A stretch of 64,000 nt of DNA from Antitrichia curtipendula (lineage: Eukaryota; Streptophyta; Bryopsida; Hypnales; Leucodontaceae), in contig OX579637.1 in NCBI GenBank assembly GCA_951230915.1, positions 13,020,001 to 13,084,000 of the forward strand, given 5' to 3'. Every line of letters starts with the position of its first letter. Position 1 is the first letter of the stretch. This document shows positions 1-13,614 of the stretch, one piece after another. Made by a program: the position numbers and the translations under genes. The notes beneath the pieces were generated by a model. It saw nothing but the letters and a program-made list of their open reading frames with translations. It made no database searches and was not told where the DNA came from.

Positions 1-829
1 CACACAACGGATATTATTGCCTAAAATGTACTCCCACTACTCATATGATTCTATGATCACTTTTAGGTGCACCTATTTTCAGCACTTTGAAAATTTGTAG
101 TTTATTCACACGGTGTCCAAAAAATGCATTCTAAGATAATCTAGAATCTTGTTTTGACTACCAATAGGACCCCACAATTTTTTTTTCAATATAATAGTGA
201 AAACCATGCTGAATTTTTTAATTGTACAATTTAAGGTGCAGTTATCTTACGATACCTTTTCATTACAACTTCTCCTGAAACAACCCAACTGTGGACAATA
301 TAAAAAAGTTCTTCCTTCCCTGTAACTATCAATTTCCTATGACATTTCCCGTTCATGGTTGAAATGAGATTCCTCAAACGGAGGCAGTAATTAGTATTTT
401 AATTGTCCAACATTTACGTAAATGAAAAATGTAATGAACTCTTACTAAATTTATCCCATTAAGGCTTGATGGGTTGCCTACATTCTTTGGACAGAAAATA
501 AAACAAACAGTTCAAGCTAAGGGACTTCACCTCTAACTAAGGTGCAAAACTCCAAAACGCCCCATTCTACTATTGATCCCATTCACTATTATTAGATTGG
601 TCATATTTTTGTATATTCTTCTTGCCAAGTACTACGAGGTTCCAATGCAGTAAACAATGCAGCATTTGGACATTGTACATATGCTAAAGTTATTAAGGAA
701 CAAAGTCTGATTCTCAAATGGTTTCTTAAAGTACATACAAAATTCATTATGGACATAACTACAATTATACACACATCTTCCATTCCATGGACATTGTTCC
801 AATACACGTCAACAATTGATGGTAGTTTT
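1..829. other. AT-rich stretch without a recognisable gene
   Basis: I see no supportable gene here. A minus-strand open frame of about 82 codons (601-849) lies just beyond the 3' end of the CACTA transposase fragment, but it does not show the His/Asp/Met-rich block expected after the conserved FFxLPYW-type motif, so I do not call it an exon. The CACTA element end on this side was not found. Confidence 0.5.
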
Positions 830-2194
830 TCAAAGGACATAGTAACCACGTACCTTCCAGTAGGGAAGTAGAAAAAAGATACTGTACCGCTTCACACCAT
901 GGAGCTTCACAGGGTCTTCGGACGAATTTTCCACTCCACCATCTCTCAAGAACCTTGACCTTTCCATACCCCAGCGAGACACTTCTTCCCCTGTTGGTCT
1001 TTCAGGAGGCAATTGCCACTCTTGCTGGTTGTTGAATGCGGCCCTTGCCCTATGAAAACGGTGACTCTCGTGCAAATATCTTCTGCCTTCTAAATAGATC
1101 ATTTTTCCCAAAAGCAATGCATATTCGCTGCATGTTTCAGGACCACATAAAGGACAGCCTTTGTATCCATGCACTTGTTGTTTGGATAGCAGTCCATAAG
1201 CAGGGAAATCATTGACGGTCCAAATTAGCATAGGTCTTAGAGTGAACTTCCGTTCTCCCTCTGGCTTTGACATATTCACAGCTGGAACTCCATCCCACAA
1301 CTTCAACAAATCTTTGACTACAGGACCTAAATAAACATTCATGTTCTCTGCTGTGGGTGCTTGAGGACCGGGGATTAAAACAGCAAGGGATATAAAAAAC
1401 TTCTTCGTTAACAACCATGGTGGCAAGTTGTAAATAGTAATCAACAAAACCCACGTTGAGTGCTTCAGTGAATTGTTTTTAAAAGGGACAACGCCATCTC
1501 CTACTAATCCAAGTCGTAGATTAGTTAGCACTTCAGCAAATTTGGGATATGCTACATCAATAGCCTTCCACTGGTCACTGTCAGCTACAGATCGCATCTT
1601 CTGACTGCGAGATTTGTTTGCACTGTACCACGTCATGTGCTTCGCTATTTCAGGACACCTGAACATCCTCAACAAGTGCTTAATGACATCAAAATAACGA
1701 ACAATTCATTGAGGTACTGAATTTGACCCTGGGATATACCGTGGCTCATTGTACGTAGGACAACTTGATAGGATCTCATTCTCCCCTTCATACAGTACAT
1801 GGCCGTTAGGGCAACAGTGCACTTGCCTATGCTTTAAGCCCCACTTCATTAAGATGCTCTTAACCTCATATGCCGTTCTTGGAAAGGAATTTGATGTGGG
1901 TAACAAATCTCCCGCTATCCATACCAGCAAGGCATCAACAAATGTATTAGGTACAAAGTACAAGCTGCATAGGGAATAAATAATGATTACACATTGTAGG
2001 CGGTTCACCTGGCTTCCCTCAAACACTTTTTCAGTTGCCTGCCTTAACAGACTCTCCATATCAACTTCATTTGCTTCGTCCTTGTCTTTGAGGTTGACTC
2101 CATCACCTGATGTTTCTCTATCTTCATTCATAATGTCGCTATGAATGTCATCAACACGAGCAAATGCATCTCGGGCCATGTTCTCCAAGTCCAC
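830..2194 (-). pseudogene. CACTA (En/Spm) TNP2-type transposase, core, broken
   Basis: Two minus-strand blocks (2194-1706, then 1675-830) lie in the same frame and are separated by one TGA at 1706-1708. The first block has the TNP2 N-terminal pattern: a leucine-rich stretch, SFPRTAYEVKSILMKWGL, then CCPNGHVLYEGE with a following Cys. The second has the strongly conserved core: RLGLVGDGVVPF, STWVLLITIYNLPPW, LIPGPQAP, WTVNDFPAYG and CPLC. This matches the Transposase_21/TNP2 family of plant CACTA elements, which cut and paste DNA in the nucleus. The stop sits just before IVRYF, where family members usually carry Lys or Arg, so a CGA-to-TGA change is a good explanation. The fragment ends after FFLLPYW, so the C-terminal third is missing or split by introns. 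Confidence 0.85.
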
Positions 2195-2199
2195 AGTGG

Positions 2200-2330
2200 T
2201 CCCCTCCGGCCGTGTGAATGCAGTTTCCCCCCTTCGTCTTGTTCTGTGTGATGATATGGTTCCTCTTCTCTGTCCGGCTCACGAGCGGGACCCCTCACAT
2301 TCTTGCCATCCACTATTTGTAAGGCACCAC
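2200..2330 (-). pseudogene. Linker segment of the CACTA transposase, out of frame
   Basis: Read on the minus strand, this gives a charged linker (GPAREPDREEEPYHHTEQDE) that leads directly into the TNP2 N-terminal block but in another frame. It fits the variable spacer between the N-terminal Cys domain and the TNP2 core. A one- or two-base frameshift near 2195-2210 is needed to join them. Its upstream boundary is uncertain. Confidence 0.4.
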
Positions 2331-2579
2331 CACTTCATGAATACTTGCACTAATAAATTGTATATGTCCTCAAAAAATAGGAAAATGCATTTGATGTATG
2401 TCACATAAATTTCAGAAGGAACGAGCTGCATTCCCACCCACCCATATTTCAGAGTCCAAGCAACCTTCTGACATGAACAAGCCTTATAATTTAACATGTC
2501 ATTTCAAAGTTTTAAAGTTCTTCTCATTTATAAGGTCTAGGAATGCATATACGTGTACAAAACCACTGGCTGAAGTCAT

Positions 2580-2816
2580 CTATGTGTTTCCACTAACCAT
2601 GATTGGATATATGAGGTACGGATCTCGTCCATTCTTCATATGGTGTCTAGTGACAGTCTCAACTTTCTTGATGCAACCGCCTCTACATTCCTTGCAGGCG
2701 CATGGATATTCAGGCAATCCCAGCCGTCTGGCTATAGAACGTTCAATGTGATAAGCTGAAGATAATCTTAGACGCATCCTGCCAAAAAATTGCACTTCTA
2801 TTAGTTTATTGTACAT
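2580..2816 (-). pseudogene. Transposase-associated Cys-rich domain of the CACTA element
   Basis: This minus-strand segment encodes RRLGLPEYPCACKECRGG and then VTRHHMKNGRDPYL. The pattern C-x-C-x2-C followed by a helix with paired His and an N/D-x-x-Y end resembles the transposase-associated domain (PF13963) usually found at the N-terminus of plant TNP2 proteins. It lies about 390 bases upstream of the TNP2 block on the same strand, as expected for a separate 5' exon. The assignment rests on a short motif and its position, so it is moderate. Confidence 0.5.
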
Positions 2817-5800
2817 TCTAGCTACAAAATTAATGGAAAAAAATAGGCAAAGACATGGAACTTCTAAGCTTGTTTGCCCAATACCTTGGACAAAAACGTA
2901 AAGTGGGAGGTAGGCTTCATTTTGCCTTAAATCATCGTTAATAAATGCAATGAATTGTTAATCACTAACCTCACCGTACATGCTCAGTCAACAGCGGTAA
3001 ACTATACCCCATTCAATGAATCTTTTCACTCCTCTTTGTGAGTTGTGAAGTATTCCTGAACTACTCTGCTTGAAAAGTTCACTTACTAGACAGTCAACCC
3101 ATTCTGCACGGCGCCACCACTCTCACATGGAAGGACAGGCTCCAATTGAAGCATTCTTCACTTTAAATAGCACACACAACCTCAACTTCTATAAAGTGAA
3201 GGCATTCATTGACAGCCATGCACTTCTACTCTCTCATAGACACAACAATAATGGTCATAGTATCTCTGTAATTTATAACACAGTATATGCTAATGCTTAC
3301 CACGCCATTGAAACAAGCAGAACCACCGAACTTCATTCCTCACTCAACATTAATCCTTGAGGAAAACATTTTCAATGAGACCATGACAATTTATAATATC
3401 CCAGTGATATAGAATTGTAAGCTAAGCTAATTCCGTGACTCGCATTATTGAAGATTAGCCAGAATGGTGCTATAGTCTGCGTTCTTTGGTGGTAGCCAGA
3501 AATTACTCTACTACTGTCTTGAACCATTTCTCTAAGCAATACTTGTTGAAGCCAATTGTTGAACAAAAATTATAGCTATCATACTGCTATGTTATCTAAT
3601 TATTTCCATACCCAGATGTGTGGAATCACAAGTACATCCACAGCCATTCAAGTTATTGAGATCAGTGGATCATATTCACAATTAAACTTGTAGAGGTCAA
3701 TTACATTCAGTCCTACTTGTGGTGTATTGTCCACACTACAACAAAGCACAAAGCAAATGACATTAACAGATTGTAAAATGAAAGACAGGACCCTTTCCAA
3801 AGATTTACAAGACGAGGAATGCAATCACATACCTCGTAAGCTGTAAATGTATTATGCAGTCTTTGATCACAACTTCTTGGTCTGTTTTCCAGGGGTGCAA
3901 CCCAACTCTCTGAATACCTAGACACAAGGAATGAAGCAGTCATCACACGTTGACAACTTACACGTTTTTCAGCATGAGGGTACATGTACCCTTACAAGTC
4001 TTATGCATACAATCCCAATATCAATACGTGCTCATGTCTTCAGAAGGAAATCACCGTTACATTTGAGGACTGAGTTCTCTTTCAAAACTAGAGGGCGCAA
4101 CCTACCTCTACTTAGAACAGTCCTTTGACAGAAGTCTAGACTGTTCTTTCAGTAAATTACACTTCTCTAGGAGTGTGCACGAGTCTTCTAAATCTGCAGC
4201 AGGTGCTTCCTCATCTGAACCTTCCTACTGTGACTACTACTATGGATTTTGACAATGGCTTTGATGACAACCATTGGGATCTGAGAACTACAATGCACAC
4301 ATGTTTATTGAGCAAGGGGAATGCTTTCGCAAATTCTATGGCACTACTCGTTCCATATGCACACATGTGCCTTTTTTCCACGGATTTTTAGTACTACTCA
4401 TTTATTTCTAAACAATCTTTCACACGGAGTGAGTGCATTCTTGGATCTCCCTCAATCATAAGGTCCACCACATAAATTATTTGTTAGAAGAAAAGGAACT
4501 TCATTCTATGCACTTTCAATTGGAACAAAGTTCATGTACCTTATTATAACTGAATGCATATTTTGGAAATGGAGGACATGGACATGAATTCTACGGATAT
4601 TCATCCCTTGAACCACTTCCTATAGATGGTAGATCCTTTTGCATGTGAAATTATGATTTTCTAAAAAGGCTTCTATAATTGATGACTACATTGATGTACT
4701 CTCCTCTCTTGCAATGTAGAAATTGAAGGGTTTAGGGAAATACTCACAAAGCAGATTAACTTACGTACAAGCTCTTAGACTTCCTTGGGGTCCTGCACAA
4801 CTTCTACGCTAGTACCTGCAAGAATGAAAGAAAAAACTTAAGTATGAAGTCAAATTTCACTTACATCAACGCCATGTCTGTCATCCTACCTTTTTTTAAA
4901 TGCAAATATCATTTCTTCCAAAGAGTCATGTTTCTAAATTCCAATCCCTTATGCACTCGTCAACCAGACATGATCTTTTAACGTAAAGGTGTTACACAAA
5001 GTTCATGACAACTTGAACCATTTTGATCCATGCATCAGAGGAAAAAGATCTCGAAATTGTGGAGTTTGCACTTCATTATTTTTTGTCCATGTTACTGAGG
5101 TGAGAACACCTTCGTCAACCTAAAGCAACAGAAATCGGTCATACATTAGATGAGGACGATGTCAATCAAAATACACAATCATTCTGAGTAGATAATTTCT
5201 ATGATATTACTACAGTCATTGCTTCACACCCACATACTTTTGAATTTCCCAATGAAAATATTCTAATCAGATTTCAATATTGTCATACATCAAAAAAGAA
5301 ACCACACGAGCTGGTTAACACAGTTCATATTACTCATATATAGAAACAACATTTTCTGAAATCTTGTTGATAATTGAAACAGGGTCTTGAAGTCATGTGG
5401 CACATATTCCTGCATTTCTGAACATTGCATGAATCAACTACAAAGTTCTTAAGTGCCAATTTCTGCAATCTCACGAAGGTTTTACTTGCAGGTGTTAAAG
5501 TGAACTACATATTTCGGTCTTCAAGTTCACCTTGTCAACATAGACTTAGAGCGCAAGGGGTTTGCATGTATTTCCTTGCTTTCTAGAAGGTAAATATGCA
5601 TTCTCTGTTCTCAGAGAAAATATTAACTCCTCTATAGCATACAGTTTCCCTGGTATGGAAGACTAACTTTCTGGCTACTAAAAACCAGATCTTACATAAG
5701 GTTTACATTCTAGGCCAGCATCTGCAAGGATAGGTTAAAGTACATGTTCTTAAAGTGTGTAACTCTGAAGATGAATTCATGAATGTCAATTGTGAAGTAA

Positions 5801-8595
5801 AGTTGCAATCGGGCTACGTGACTGACCTCAGTGGCCGACTGAAGAGGCAGTCTGGGAGCAAGCGGCCTCCAGGTTGTCTTTCAAGAAATTGATATTGGCT
5901 CTCGCGAACTCTTGAAATTCAAAACTATTGAGTGTGGCGTTCTGCACAATCAATTTGTAGCATTCCTACCACAGTCAGTAATAAAATTGCAGCGTCAAAA
6001 CTACTAAGACTTCTAAACTATTGTTCAAATGATGGTACTCTCCTGAAAATGCGTCAGCTGGAAAGGTTAAAAAGTAAATTTTTATTTGGGTTGTCACGAT
6101 TTCCAGTGCCAAATACTGTCATTTCCTTCCACAATGCTCTAATGTCTAGTACTTGTATATATTTTAGAGCGTTAGGGCTTTAGTTTCAAAGCTCTAACTT
6201 TCTGTCAGGACACCAATTTCACGAAATCAACGTTTTCTCTAGTGTGCAAGACTTTCAGCGACCAATTTCTGTACATGTCTACAAAAACAGATTTCTGTGA
6301 AAATCAATGTCCTTAAATTGTAAAAGACGCTCTTATCACCGTCAGCTTATAAGATTTCTTACAAAAAAACAAAAGTGAGTGTCTGCAAGTTCCAGCTCGA
6401 AGTTCTCTTATAAACAGACAGTGACAATAAGCTTTAGGGAAATCAGGGTTCACGGAAATGCTATCGAGCAACGGTACTCTTTTGAATTATAATTTTCTTT
6501 CCACACGCTCTTAAAATTTTCAATTGCCAAATGCTGTCGAACGTGTGTAATACACTGGAATGGGTATGGAAATCACAAATCCACACAGAAATCAAACATA
6601 GAATGAAGGAGGTACATGCTTGAGTGCCAATTCAAAGTTCCACGTCGTTGAAATACCGTTTAAGTTATCCGCTCAAATGTAAGGCCTGATAAGTATTACA
6701 GCTCTGCTTCTCCTGAAAATTGCAACAACAAAATTAAAAAAGTTGTGCAGTTATTGCAATTGCTTTTTTCCAACTAGATAAGGCAGAAGATGATCTACTT
6801 CAACAACATTCAAGTGCAACCCGCGCTTGGCACACAATTCCTGTTTGAGTGCAAATTCGAACTACATTAACTACGTAATTATTGTACAGTGCTATGCTGC
6901 TACAGGCATGCTTGCTTCTGTTTTAATTCCATCTGTGGCTCATCAGTGCGCATACACCTCGTAAGTAAGAAATCAATTGAAGCTAAGATAGACGACATCA
7001 CGACAAGTGAAAGTAGTGAAAATGGTGTGCTGGGGCACTTGGACATTGTCCATCAACTAATACTCCAGAACTGCAGGCCTTAACCCCTCAAATGTCTATG
7101 CTCGAATTCTACTACAATGAACAAGTGTAGAGAGGATGTCCAAACATGATGTCCATCATCCCCTTCAACAAAACAATGCAAAGCGAGACTCTGAAATATA
7201 AGTAACAAAGACAACATATTTTTTCAATGCACAGTACAACGAGTAGAACTGGGAAGTGTTCACTAACAGAGATGTCACTTTCAGACATTAATAAGTACTA
7301 ATGTGTTGGCATAAATCAGATCTCAGAGCCTGCTTAGTACAGTCACCCAAGGAAAAACGAAATACTGGAATTATATCCCATTGGCCCCAAGAAAAACCGA
7401 GAAGCGTCTATTCTCTTTGCCACTGGAGAGGAATGGTAACGTACAGGACATTTCAAAACTAAAGTTACAAGTTCCAGAAATTTCTCACTTCTAGACTTTA
7501 ATTGCCGACTGAGGTTGCAAACTGTCAGGGTCCATGAAAATCGCAATCTCCATCCATTGAAATCAAAAGCACTCAATGCTTAGGCTATGAGAACATGATG
7601 ATTGACAGATACAGCTTGCTCAAACCAATTGTAATGACGTACTACAACTTTCAACAATGTATACCACAAACGCAAAAGTTTCACTTGGCAATTGCGCACG
7701 CACTTGGTACTTGAAAATCAAGGGTTCGGTGAAGGCACTGAAGTTCAGGACAACAGTGTTCACGCATCGACTTAGGTCTTGCTTTCTCGCAGTAGCTTTC
7801 AGTACCAATTACACTTTGAAGGAGATATGCCTATCCCAACGGAGTATGAGGTTCTGCGTCTGCAAACAATTGTGGCTAACAAACAATACTTACAGGACGC
7901 CTTGCACCACGAGAATTCAGTGTAAGTAATTTTTAGGGGACAGACTACGAGGTAGAGAATTGCATCTTCTGAAAGCAATTACAGATTGAGGGTTTGCTAG
8001 GTTAGGATGCAACAGCTAGAACGGTAGTCTTTTTTTGAATTTGCTTCTTGTGCATGCTTGCAGCTGTGGCCGCTTTGTTGTGTCATTCGCAGAGCACAAC
8101 AAAGGTAGTGGGCCATTCTCTCCATTAAAGCGACCATCGTCAGTTTGCAATTTGAAGTCGCCAGAAATAGGGGGGTCATGAAAGTCAAGAAGTATTAGGC
8201 GCATGGAAATTGCTACTAATCAATGCATGTCAAGAACTAAAGAAATCCCTAATCGACATTGTTCAATGTCGACGGAAACGAGAGTGCTAGAAAGCAATAC
8301 ATTAAACGATAGAAGGTGAGACCAATACCACAGATCCGTCATTTCCGAGGACTTGCGCCAAGTCTATGCGTCCGCAATAGGTTTCATGCCTCCTGCTTTA
8401 AAATAGGAGCAGCGTCTGCCTTGCCTCGAGATATGTGCCTTGGTGTAAAATCTAATTTCAAAAACGTGGATGAAAAGCTATTGTTCCTATGACGTTAGGT
8501 AGCAGTTGGTTATTTAATTTTCGTCCACTGCCATTTTAGTGAAGTGCATCGGGTAATTCGCTGGCTATAAAGTCATCCTCTATGGAGTGCTATGA
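2817..8595. other. Gene-free interval between opposed CACTA-type genes
   Basis: No convincing coding segment was found in this ~5.8 kb. Open frames are short (60-96 codons), without motif or splice support. From about 5.4 to 7.9 kb, short phrases recur in loose form, such as GTGCCAATTTC, GTGCCAAATACTGTC and AATTGCCAAATGCTGTC. These could be degenerate subterminal-type repeats, but spacing and identity are too weak to call. Confidence 0.4.
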
Positions 8596-8768
8596 ATGCT
8601 AAGGAAATATGTATTGCAATTCGCAGTTTTTTCTTTAACAAAGGCTCTCACTCAGTTTTGTCGCACTTGCTCCCTTCTCATTCGGTTATCAGATTTTTTC
8701 GGCAGCATTTTCACTGCTTGGAGTTCTTTGAAGACAATTGAAATCAAAGAGCTTCTGTCAATTAAGTT

Positions 8769-9342
8769 TTGGAACTAATTAATGACTCGTTTCTACAAGG
8801 TAGGTACGAACAAATGAATCGATGTGCTTTAGAGGATGCCGAGTGGTACTTTAAAACCGGAAGAGTAAGAACTCCTTTGCCGACGCCTTCCAGCGACTCC
8901 AAGGGGGAAGTGCCGGAAGTACCTATAGGAAACAGGGAAGACAATGGTTACATTCTTGAGTGCCCCGTAAATACTTTGGACAATATTGTGGAACCGGTAT
9001 CGGACGTATCTTTGTTGCAGGCGATTGTAGTTCTTTCTAGCGATACAGAGGAGGATTTTTGTCAATGTCACAAAGTTGAACATGACTCTTTGAGAGATGA
9101 TATGTCAATGACTTCCAGTGACGACACACTAGATGGAACGGACTTCCACCCAACTGGCGGTGACAACAGTACGCAGAGCAACAGTAGCGGGAGTTTTTCC
9201 AATTCCGTTGACACGGAAGAGGAGTTACAACAGTCGATAGGCGTGCGCAATAATACTCTGCTGAAAACACAATCAGTAGCCAAGAAAAAACTTGAGTGCA
9301 ATACCGCAGCATCAACGCGAAACAGAAGGACCAACCAAGAGC
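8769..9342 (+). CDS. 5' exon of a CACTA accessory-type gene with a SUMO-interaction-like motif
   Basis: An open frame of about 190 codons ends at a clean donor (CAA followed by GTAAGT at 9343). The protein is acidic and Ser/Thr-rich with no catalytic motif. It contains LLQAIVVLSSDTEEDF, a hydrophobic core followed by phospho-serine-like and acidic residues, which looks like a SUMO-interacting motif. The C-terminal end turns basic (KKKLECNTAASTRNRRT). It lies upstream of, and on the same strand as, the Transposase_24-type exons at 12.6-13.8 kb, so I infer it is an early exon of that gene. The true start is not clear because an acceptor may lie near 8,790. Confidence 0.4.
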
Positions 9343-9989
9343 AAGTAAGTCCATTTGTTAGGTTTCGTTATCTAAATGCATTAGAAATGGTGACTTCAGA
9401 TTTCAAAGAGATCCATGGAGGCCCATATACTAGTCATGTAAAGTATTAGATACCAATTTTCTGGACGAACAGACTGCTACAGTGTTGCAGAAGCAATAAT
9501 AGAAATCCTAAAAGGCCAGAGATGCAAGAACTTATAGTTTGACTTTGTTCCGTATGTACTAGTAATGTAAAGTAACATTGGTGTTATAACTTTGCTATGA
9601 ACTTTCAATAAGGAAAATGGTCCAAATTATTGCAAGAAAACAGCTTAGTATAGGTAGAGAGTAGTGAAGACTAATCTAACTAAGTACGGATGTATAAGAG
9701 GAGTGGAGAAGTCTATTTCATCGTACATTTGCTTCGAAGAAGAGGATGTGGGAATTCATGTGACTAGTATAAGCATTGCTGTCTTGAAATAGTGTGAAAC
9801 AGTCTTACAATTGAAAAGGAACGATCTGTCTGGCAATGGCCCAGGAATCTTATCGACACTAAAATTATTAATTTTCCTGTATACCTAATTCTACTTCTCA
9901 TAAAATATGCATATGAATTTTATTTTCATTATGTTTTTCAAATGATGCATTAGAATTTGATGCTGCATGCTTGCTGTAACAGTCAGGGA
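9343..9989 (+). other. Probable intron
   Basis: AT-rich DNA between a GTAAGT donor at 9343 and an acceptor-like AG just before 9990. I see no coding signal in it. Confidence 0.35.
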
Positions 9990-11131
9990 AAGTGATTATA
10001 GTGACATCTGTGAATGATGGAGTCGTTTCGGAACCGTGGTTGAAGAAGGGAAAACAAACAGTGGGAACCGAAAGGCAGACAAGAGCAAATTCAAAAGTGG
10101 TTCTTGTCAAAGACGTTGCGCAGGAAAAAGCCGTAGACCTACCTAGTGGAAGTGCTCGACGCAGGAAGCCAGCAAAGAAGCCAGTTGGTGCTGGCAAGGG
10201 GAAGACAAAAGCAAAAACTTTGTCACCAGCAGTCTTGGATGTCGTCTACGGCAAAGTGCAAAAGGCTGTGCCAGATGTCGAGGAACTTCGTCGGAAGAGG
10301 GAAAATGACACACTTCGATGCGGTTGAATTGCAAGAACTATAGAAAATGCATTGAAGCAGAATCCTGAACATATTTCACCGCCAGGTGGTTCACAGGACA
10401 TATCGTTGAAGAATGACCTTGTGGCACCACACCTTCTTGAATCCGCAGATGCTTCTTTCAGATTCTCTGCACTTCCACGTTCGACTTGTGAGGGACCAAA
10501 ACTATGCTTTTACAACTCCTCTTCTTCATTGCCTAGGGTGAAGGAATGTGGATATAGTAAAGGACTACGCAAAATTGGTGATGCTGATTTTTCCATTACA
10601 AAAACTGCTAATGAAATATTTGAAGTACGGTTGCGCTATTATAGTGCAATGAGAGTATTGAACATAGCTTGATATGCACCGAGGACGTGGGATTTGATCC
10701 TGTTTGTACAGAGTGAAGATGTGGGGCCTTGCTGCATGATCTTGTGGTTTGAACCAGAATTTAGAAAGCCTTATATTTGGGGTGCAAATGTTCGTTTCTC
10801 ATTCGAGGTTGTCTGACGTAATGTAGGTGTTCACAACGAAGCAGATAGAGCTCCGATTGAAGTTCCTGAAGAAGTGAATGACTTACAAGAACTTCCCGTC
10901 CCCGACGAACTTCCGAGGAAACCAAGTGAACATCATTTGCAAGAACATCTGCCAACTTTCAAGGGTTCCTCTAGCACAATTTTCCGCAGCATGGTGGACA
11001 CTCCCGTGTGAAAGATCTAGGATGTGCTAGCGTTCAATGACTGTGGATCACCATTTGAAGATCCAGATCCAAACGTGCTTAGTCCATTACAAGTTCAATA
11101 CAAATCCGACAATATAAGCTTGCTGTCTTGA
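9990..11131 (+). pseudogene. Long exon of the same gene with six in-frame stops
   Basis: One reading frame stays protein-like for about 1.1 kb but is cut by TGA at 10325, 10670, 10814 and 11009, TAG at 11018 and TGA at 11129. Between the stops the translation is sensible: a basic stretch (SARRRKPAKKPVGAGKGK), then ENALKQNPEHISPPGG, then an acidic proline-rich part (APIEVPEEVNDLQELPVPDE). No frameshift is needed. I do not recognise a domain. An intron may start near 10,670, which would remove some stops, but 10325 lies well inside clear coding sequence. Read as a decayed exon of the CACTA accessory-type gene. Confidence 0.4.
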
Positions 11132-11862
11132 CAAAGTTCACATGCATGCTTGCTATGATTTTCCCAATTTTTCCAATCTTCTGCATGATAGCTATGCTTC
11201 CGTACAGCTGCAGTGGTAAATATCCTGAAAGTGTCCTCAAGTGTAGGATTGATGGTGGAATGCATTGTTGTCATTTTGAAAGTGGAAGATGTTTTGATTT
11301 GTACTTCTATGATCTGTGCCCACTTCATGTATGTGGAAAATATTAAGGCCGAATAATTGCTATCTTAGTGAGGTTTGGTCGCTTTTGAGCTTTATAGCAC
11401 TAATTTGCAGAAAGACATGTTATAGAGCATGGAAATGAACATTTGTCAGTGTAGTAATTCTGCAGAAGTTGTCATTCATAGAATGAGGGATTTAATGGTC
11501 ATTGAGTTTTCATTACTAATCAGATGGAGGGGAGGATTTCTTGAAGACAACTAGGTAGTATCCCTTTTCAAGATGTCAAATTCTAAGAGAATTAACAATC
11601 ATTTACTGTGACAATTTACTAAATTTATCTGTTTAATGGTTTATCCGATTTGTGTTTCAAATGACTTATCCAAAAAGGTGGCGGACCTAATAGTGGATGT
11701 TTGTCATGCCAAGAATTCTAGATTTCCATCCCACATCTATATATAGTCATTAAGTGTCATGCATACAAACTCTAATGAAGCTATACAGTATGGAGAGGAC
11801 TGCCTAGAATTGGACAAAGTGATACCGTGTGTCAATAATTTGGATATGTGAAAGTTATTGCA
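11132..11862. other. Intron-like stretch, no gene seen
   Basis: AT-rich sequence between the decayed exon and the next RS-rich exon, which starts after a TTGCAG acceptor at 11862. It holds only short, unsupported open frames. Confidence 0.35.
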
Positions 11863-12116
11863 GCAATCTAAGAGGACAAAAGCAGGGGTCTCACCTCAAC
11901 ATCGACGGCGTTCACGTCGCAAATGCTCTGCTGACTCCATGTCTTTGAGCCTACGGGATCATCGATCCAGTAAAAGCACAAGAAAATTAGTAAGGAGCGG
12001 CAGGAGAAGTTGCTCTAGGAGTCCTGCATATGAAAGAAATGTAGGTCAGCAGAGAAGTTATAAGAACTACGAGGAAGAGAAGGGAAAAAAGGTTCTTCTT
12101 GACAAGGTTGAGAGAG
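11863..12116 (+). CDS. Arg/Ser-rich exon of the CACTA accessory-type gene
   Basis: This exon is flanked by a TTGCAG acceptor and a GTACGT donor (12117). It encodes an RS-rich basic segment (SPQHRRRSRRKCSADSMSL, SGRRSCSRSPAYERN), similar in composition to RS domains of splicing factors. Such tails are low-complexity and give no family by themselves. The next exon begins with more RS-type sequence, so the two are consistent parts of one N-terminal region. Confidence 0.4.
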
Positions 12117-12556
12117 GTACGTTGTTCCACCCAATCAAGTTTTTGGGAAGTGCCACATGTAATTCATGGGGACAGAACATGACGTCACTCACAGAAATTT
12201 CATTTCCTAGATTCCAGTGTTGTGACATAGCTCTAGGTGGCAAAAGACACATTGATCTTCCATAGACGAATATGAAAGACATGTGTTAGACAACTACAAA
12301 TGGAAAACTTTAATGACATTGAAGTAAAAGTACAATACAAAATTTGGTTAAAATAGCGTTCAAATCCCTCATTCTTCCATTCAACTTTGTTTTCAGCGCT
12401 AATGTAGATCAATTGTTCCAATGCAAACATCATATGCGCTTTGAAACAACAAAACATGGCGCACTACGTACTTACAGAAGCCTCATGTACTGTGTGGACA
12501 CTAGGTGATCGACATATAAAGAAAAAGAATCAAATAAATCTGTTGCACAGCCACAG

Positions 12557-13530
12557 TAGGGAATCATCATCTACTGACAGCCGGAACAAAAATAGGAGGT
12601 CCGTGTCACCATACCAAAATCAAAGAAACCGGAGAAGAAGTCCAAGATATTCCATATCGCCACCCTGCACTACTTCATTACCACGGCAGTCACCAGAGGG
12701 AGACAAAAGAAATGATAGGGGATTTCAAATAGTGCATAGAGAACAATATCCGGTATTGTCTCCAGCATTAGACAGAAGAACAAGACGATACAAGCAAGCA
12801 GCCCGTGAAGCACAATCTTTTGCACGACAGACAGAGGACAAGAAGGCATTCTACCTAACTCTGGATTCTGAAGGAAAGCCGTGTGGACCTGGGAAAGCAG
12901 CATGGGTAGTCCACATCAACAAGTTAGCGAAATGGCTAGATCCCTCATGCTTACACATTAGGAAGCAAACATATGAAGACGTGTGCATATTCAAAGACCG
13001 TTTGAATGAGAACTTTGAGTACTATGGAGATTTGAATGAGGACCATTTACGCACCCTCATGGGTAAGGTAGTCACAAGGAAAAGGACAGAGTTGTTAGCT
13101 CTCATCAGGAGGGATGGAGATCAGCCAATACATGTTGACGAACAGGTTTGGAAACGACTAGAGAAGATTGCTGCTAGTAAGCAAAGGGAGAGCAGAACAG
13201 AGCATGCACGTTACGCAAATTCATACCGTCTAACACTTGGAAGGACAGGTTCTATAGGTGTACAGGGAGTACGTGAAAGACTTCGTGAAAGATATGGGAG
13301 ATCACCAGACCCTGAAGAAGTTGAAGATGAAATGAATCGAGATAAAGGTTTTGGAAAAACTACACATGGAACAACGTCTAAAGCCAAGAAATTGAGAGAC
13401 AAATGTAATGATGAGGTTGGGGAAGAACCTTCAATGAGTATTCATTCAGAAAGTGTTGGATTGGAAGAATACAACAGTGATGAAGGCCACTACAGCAAGA
13501 AGAAAGGTGAAAGGAGAGGTGCCTTATCAG
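12557..13530 (+). CDS. Transposase_24-type (Ptta/En/Spm) protein, core exon
   Basis: A 324-codon open segment lies between an acceptor (CCACAG, 12556) and a donor at 13530. It starts RS-rich (NRRRSPRYSIS), then has a DKKAFYLTLD segment, a WKRLEKIAASKQRESRTEHA helix, a TLGRTGSIGVQGV strand and an RERLRERYGRSPDPEEVE helix. The order 'regularly spaced basic helix, His/Tyr/Thr-Gly turn, then E-x-L-x-x-x-x-G-x-x-P' matches the plant Transposase_24 family (PF03004), which accompanies TNP2 in CACTA elements and is thought to bind the element ends. It runs on the opposite strand to the TNP2 fragment at 0.8-2.8 kb, so the two may belong to different copies. This exon is intact. Confidence 0.6.
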
Positions 13531-13614
13531 GTAGGCATTGAAATTATATTATGTATTGCTTCATCTCAGTACTGTAATCTTCATATTTCTTAACTGGAAA
13601 ACATACTAAATTGG

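Noticed and set aside
601..849. C-terminal exon of the TNP2 transposase
   Set aside because: It has none of the conserved residues expected after the LPYW motif.
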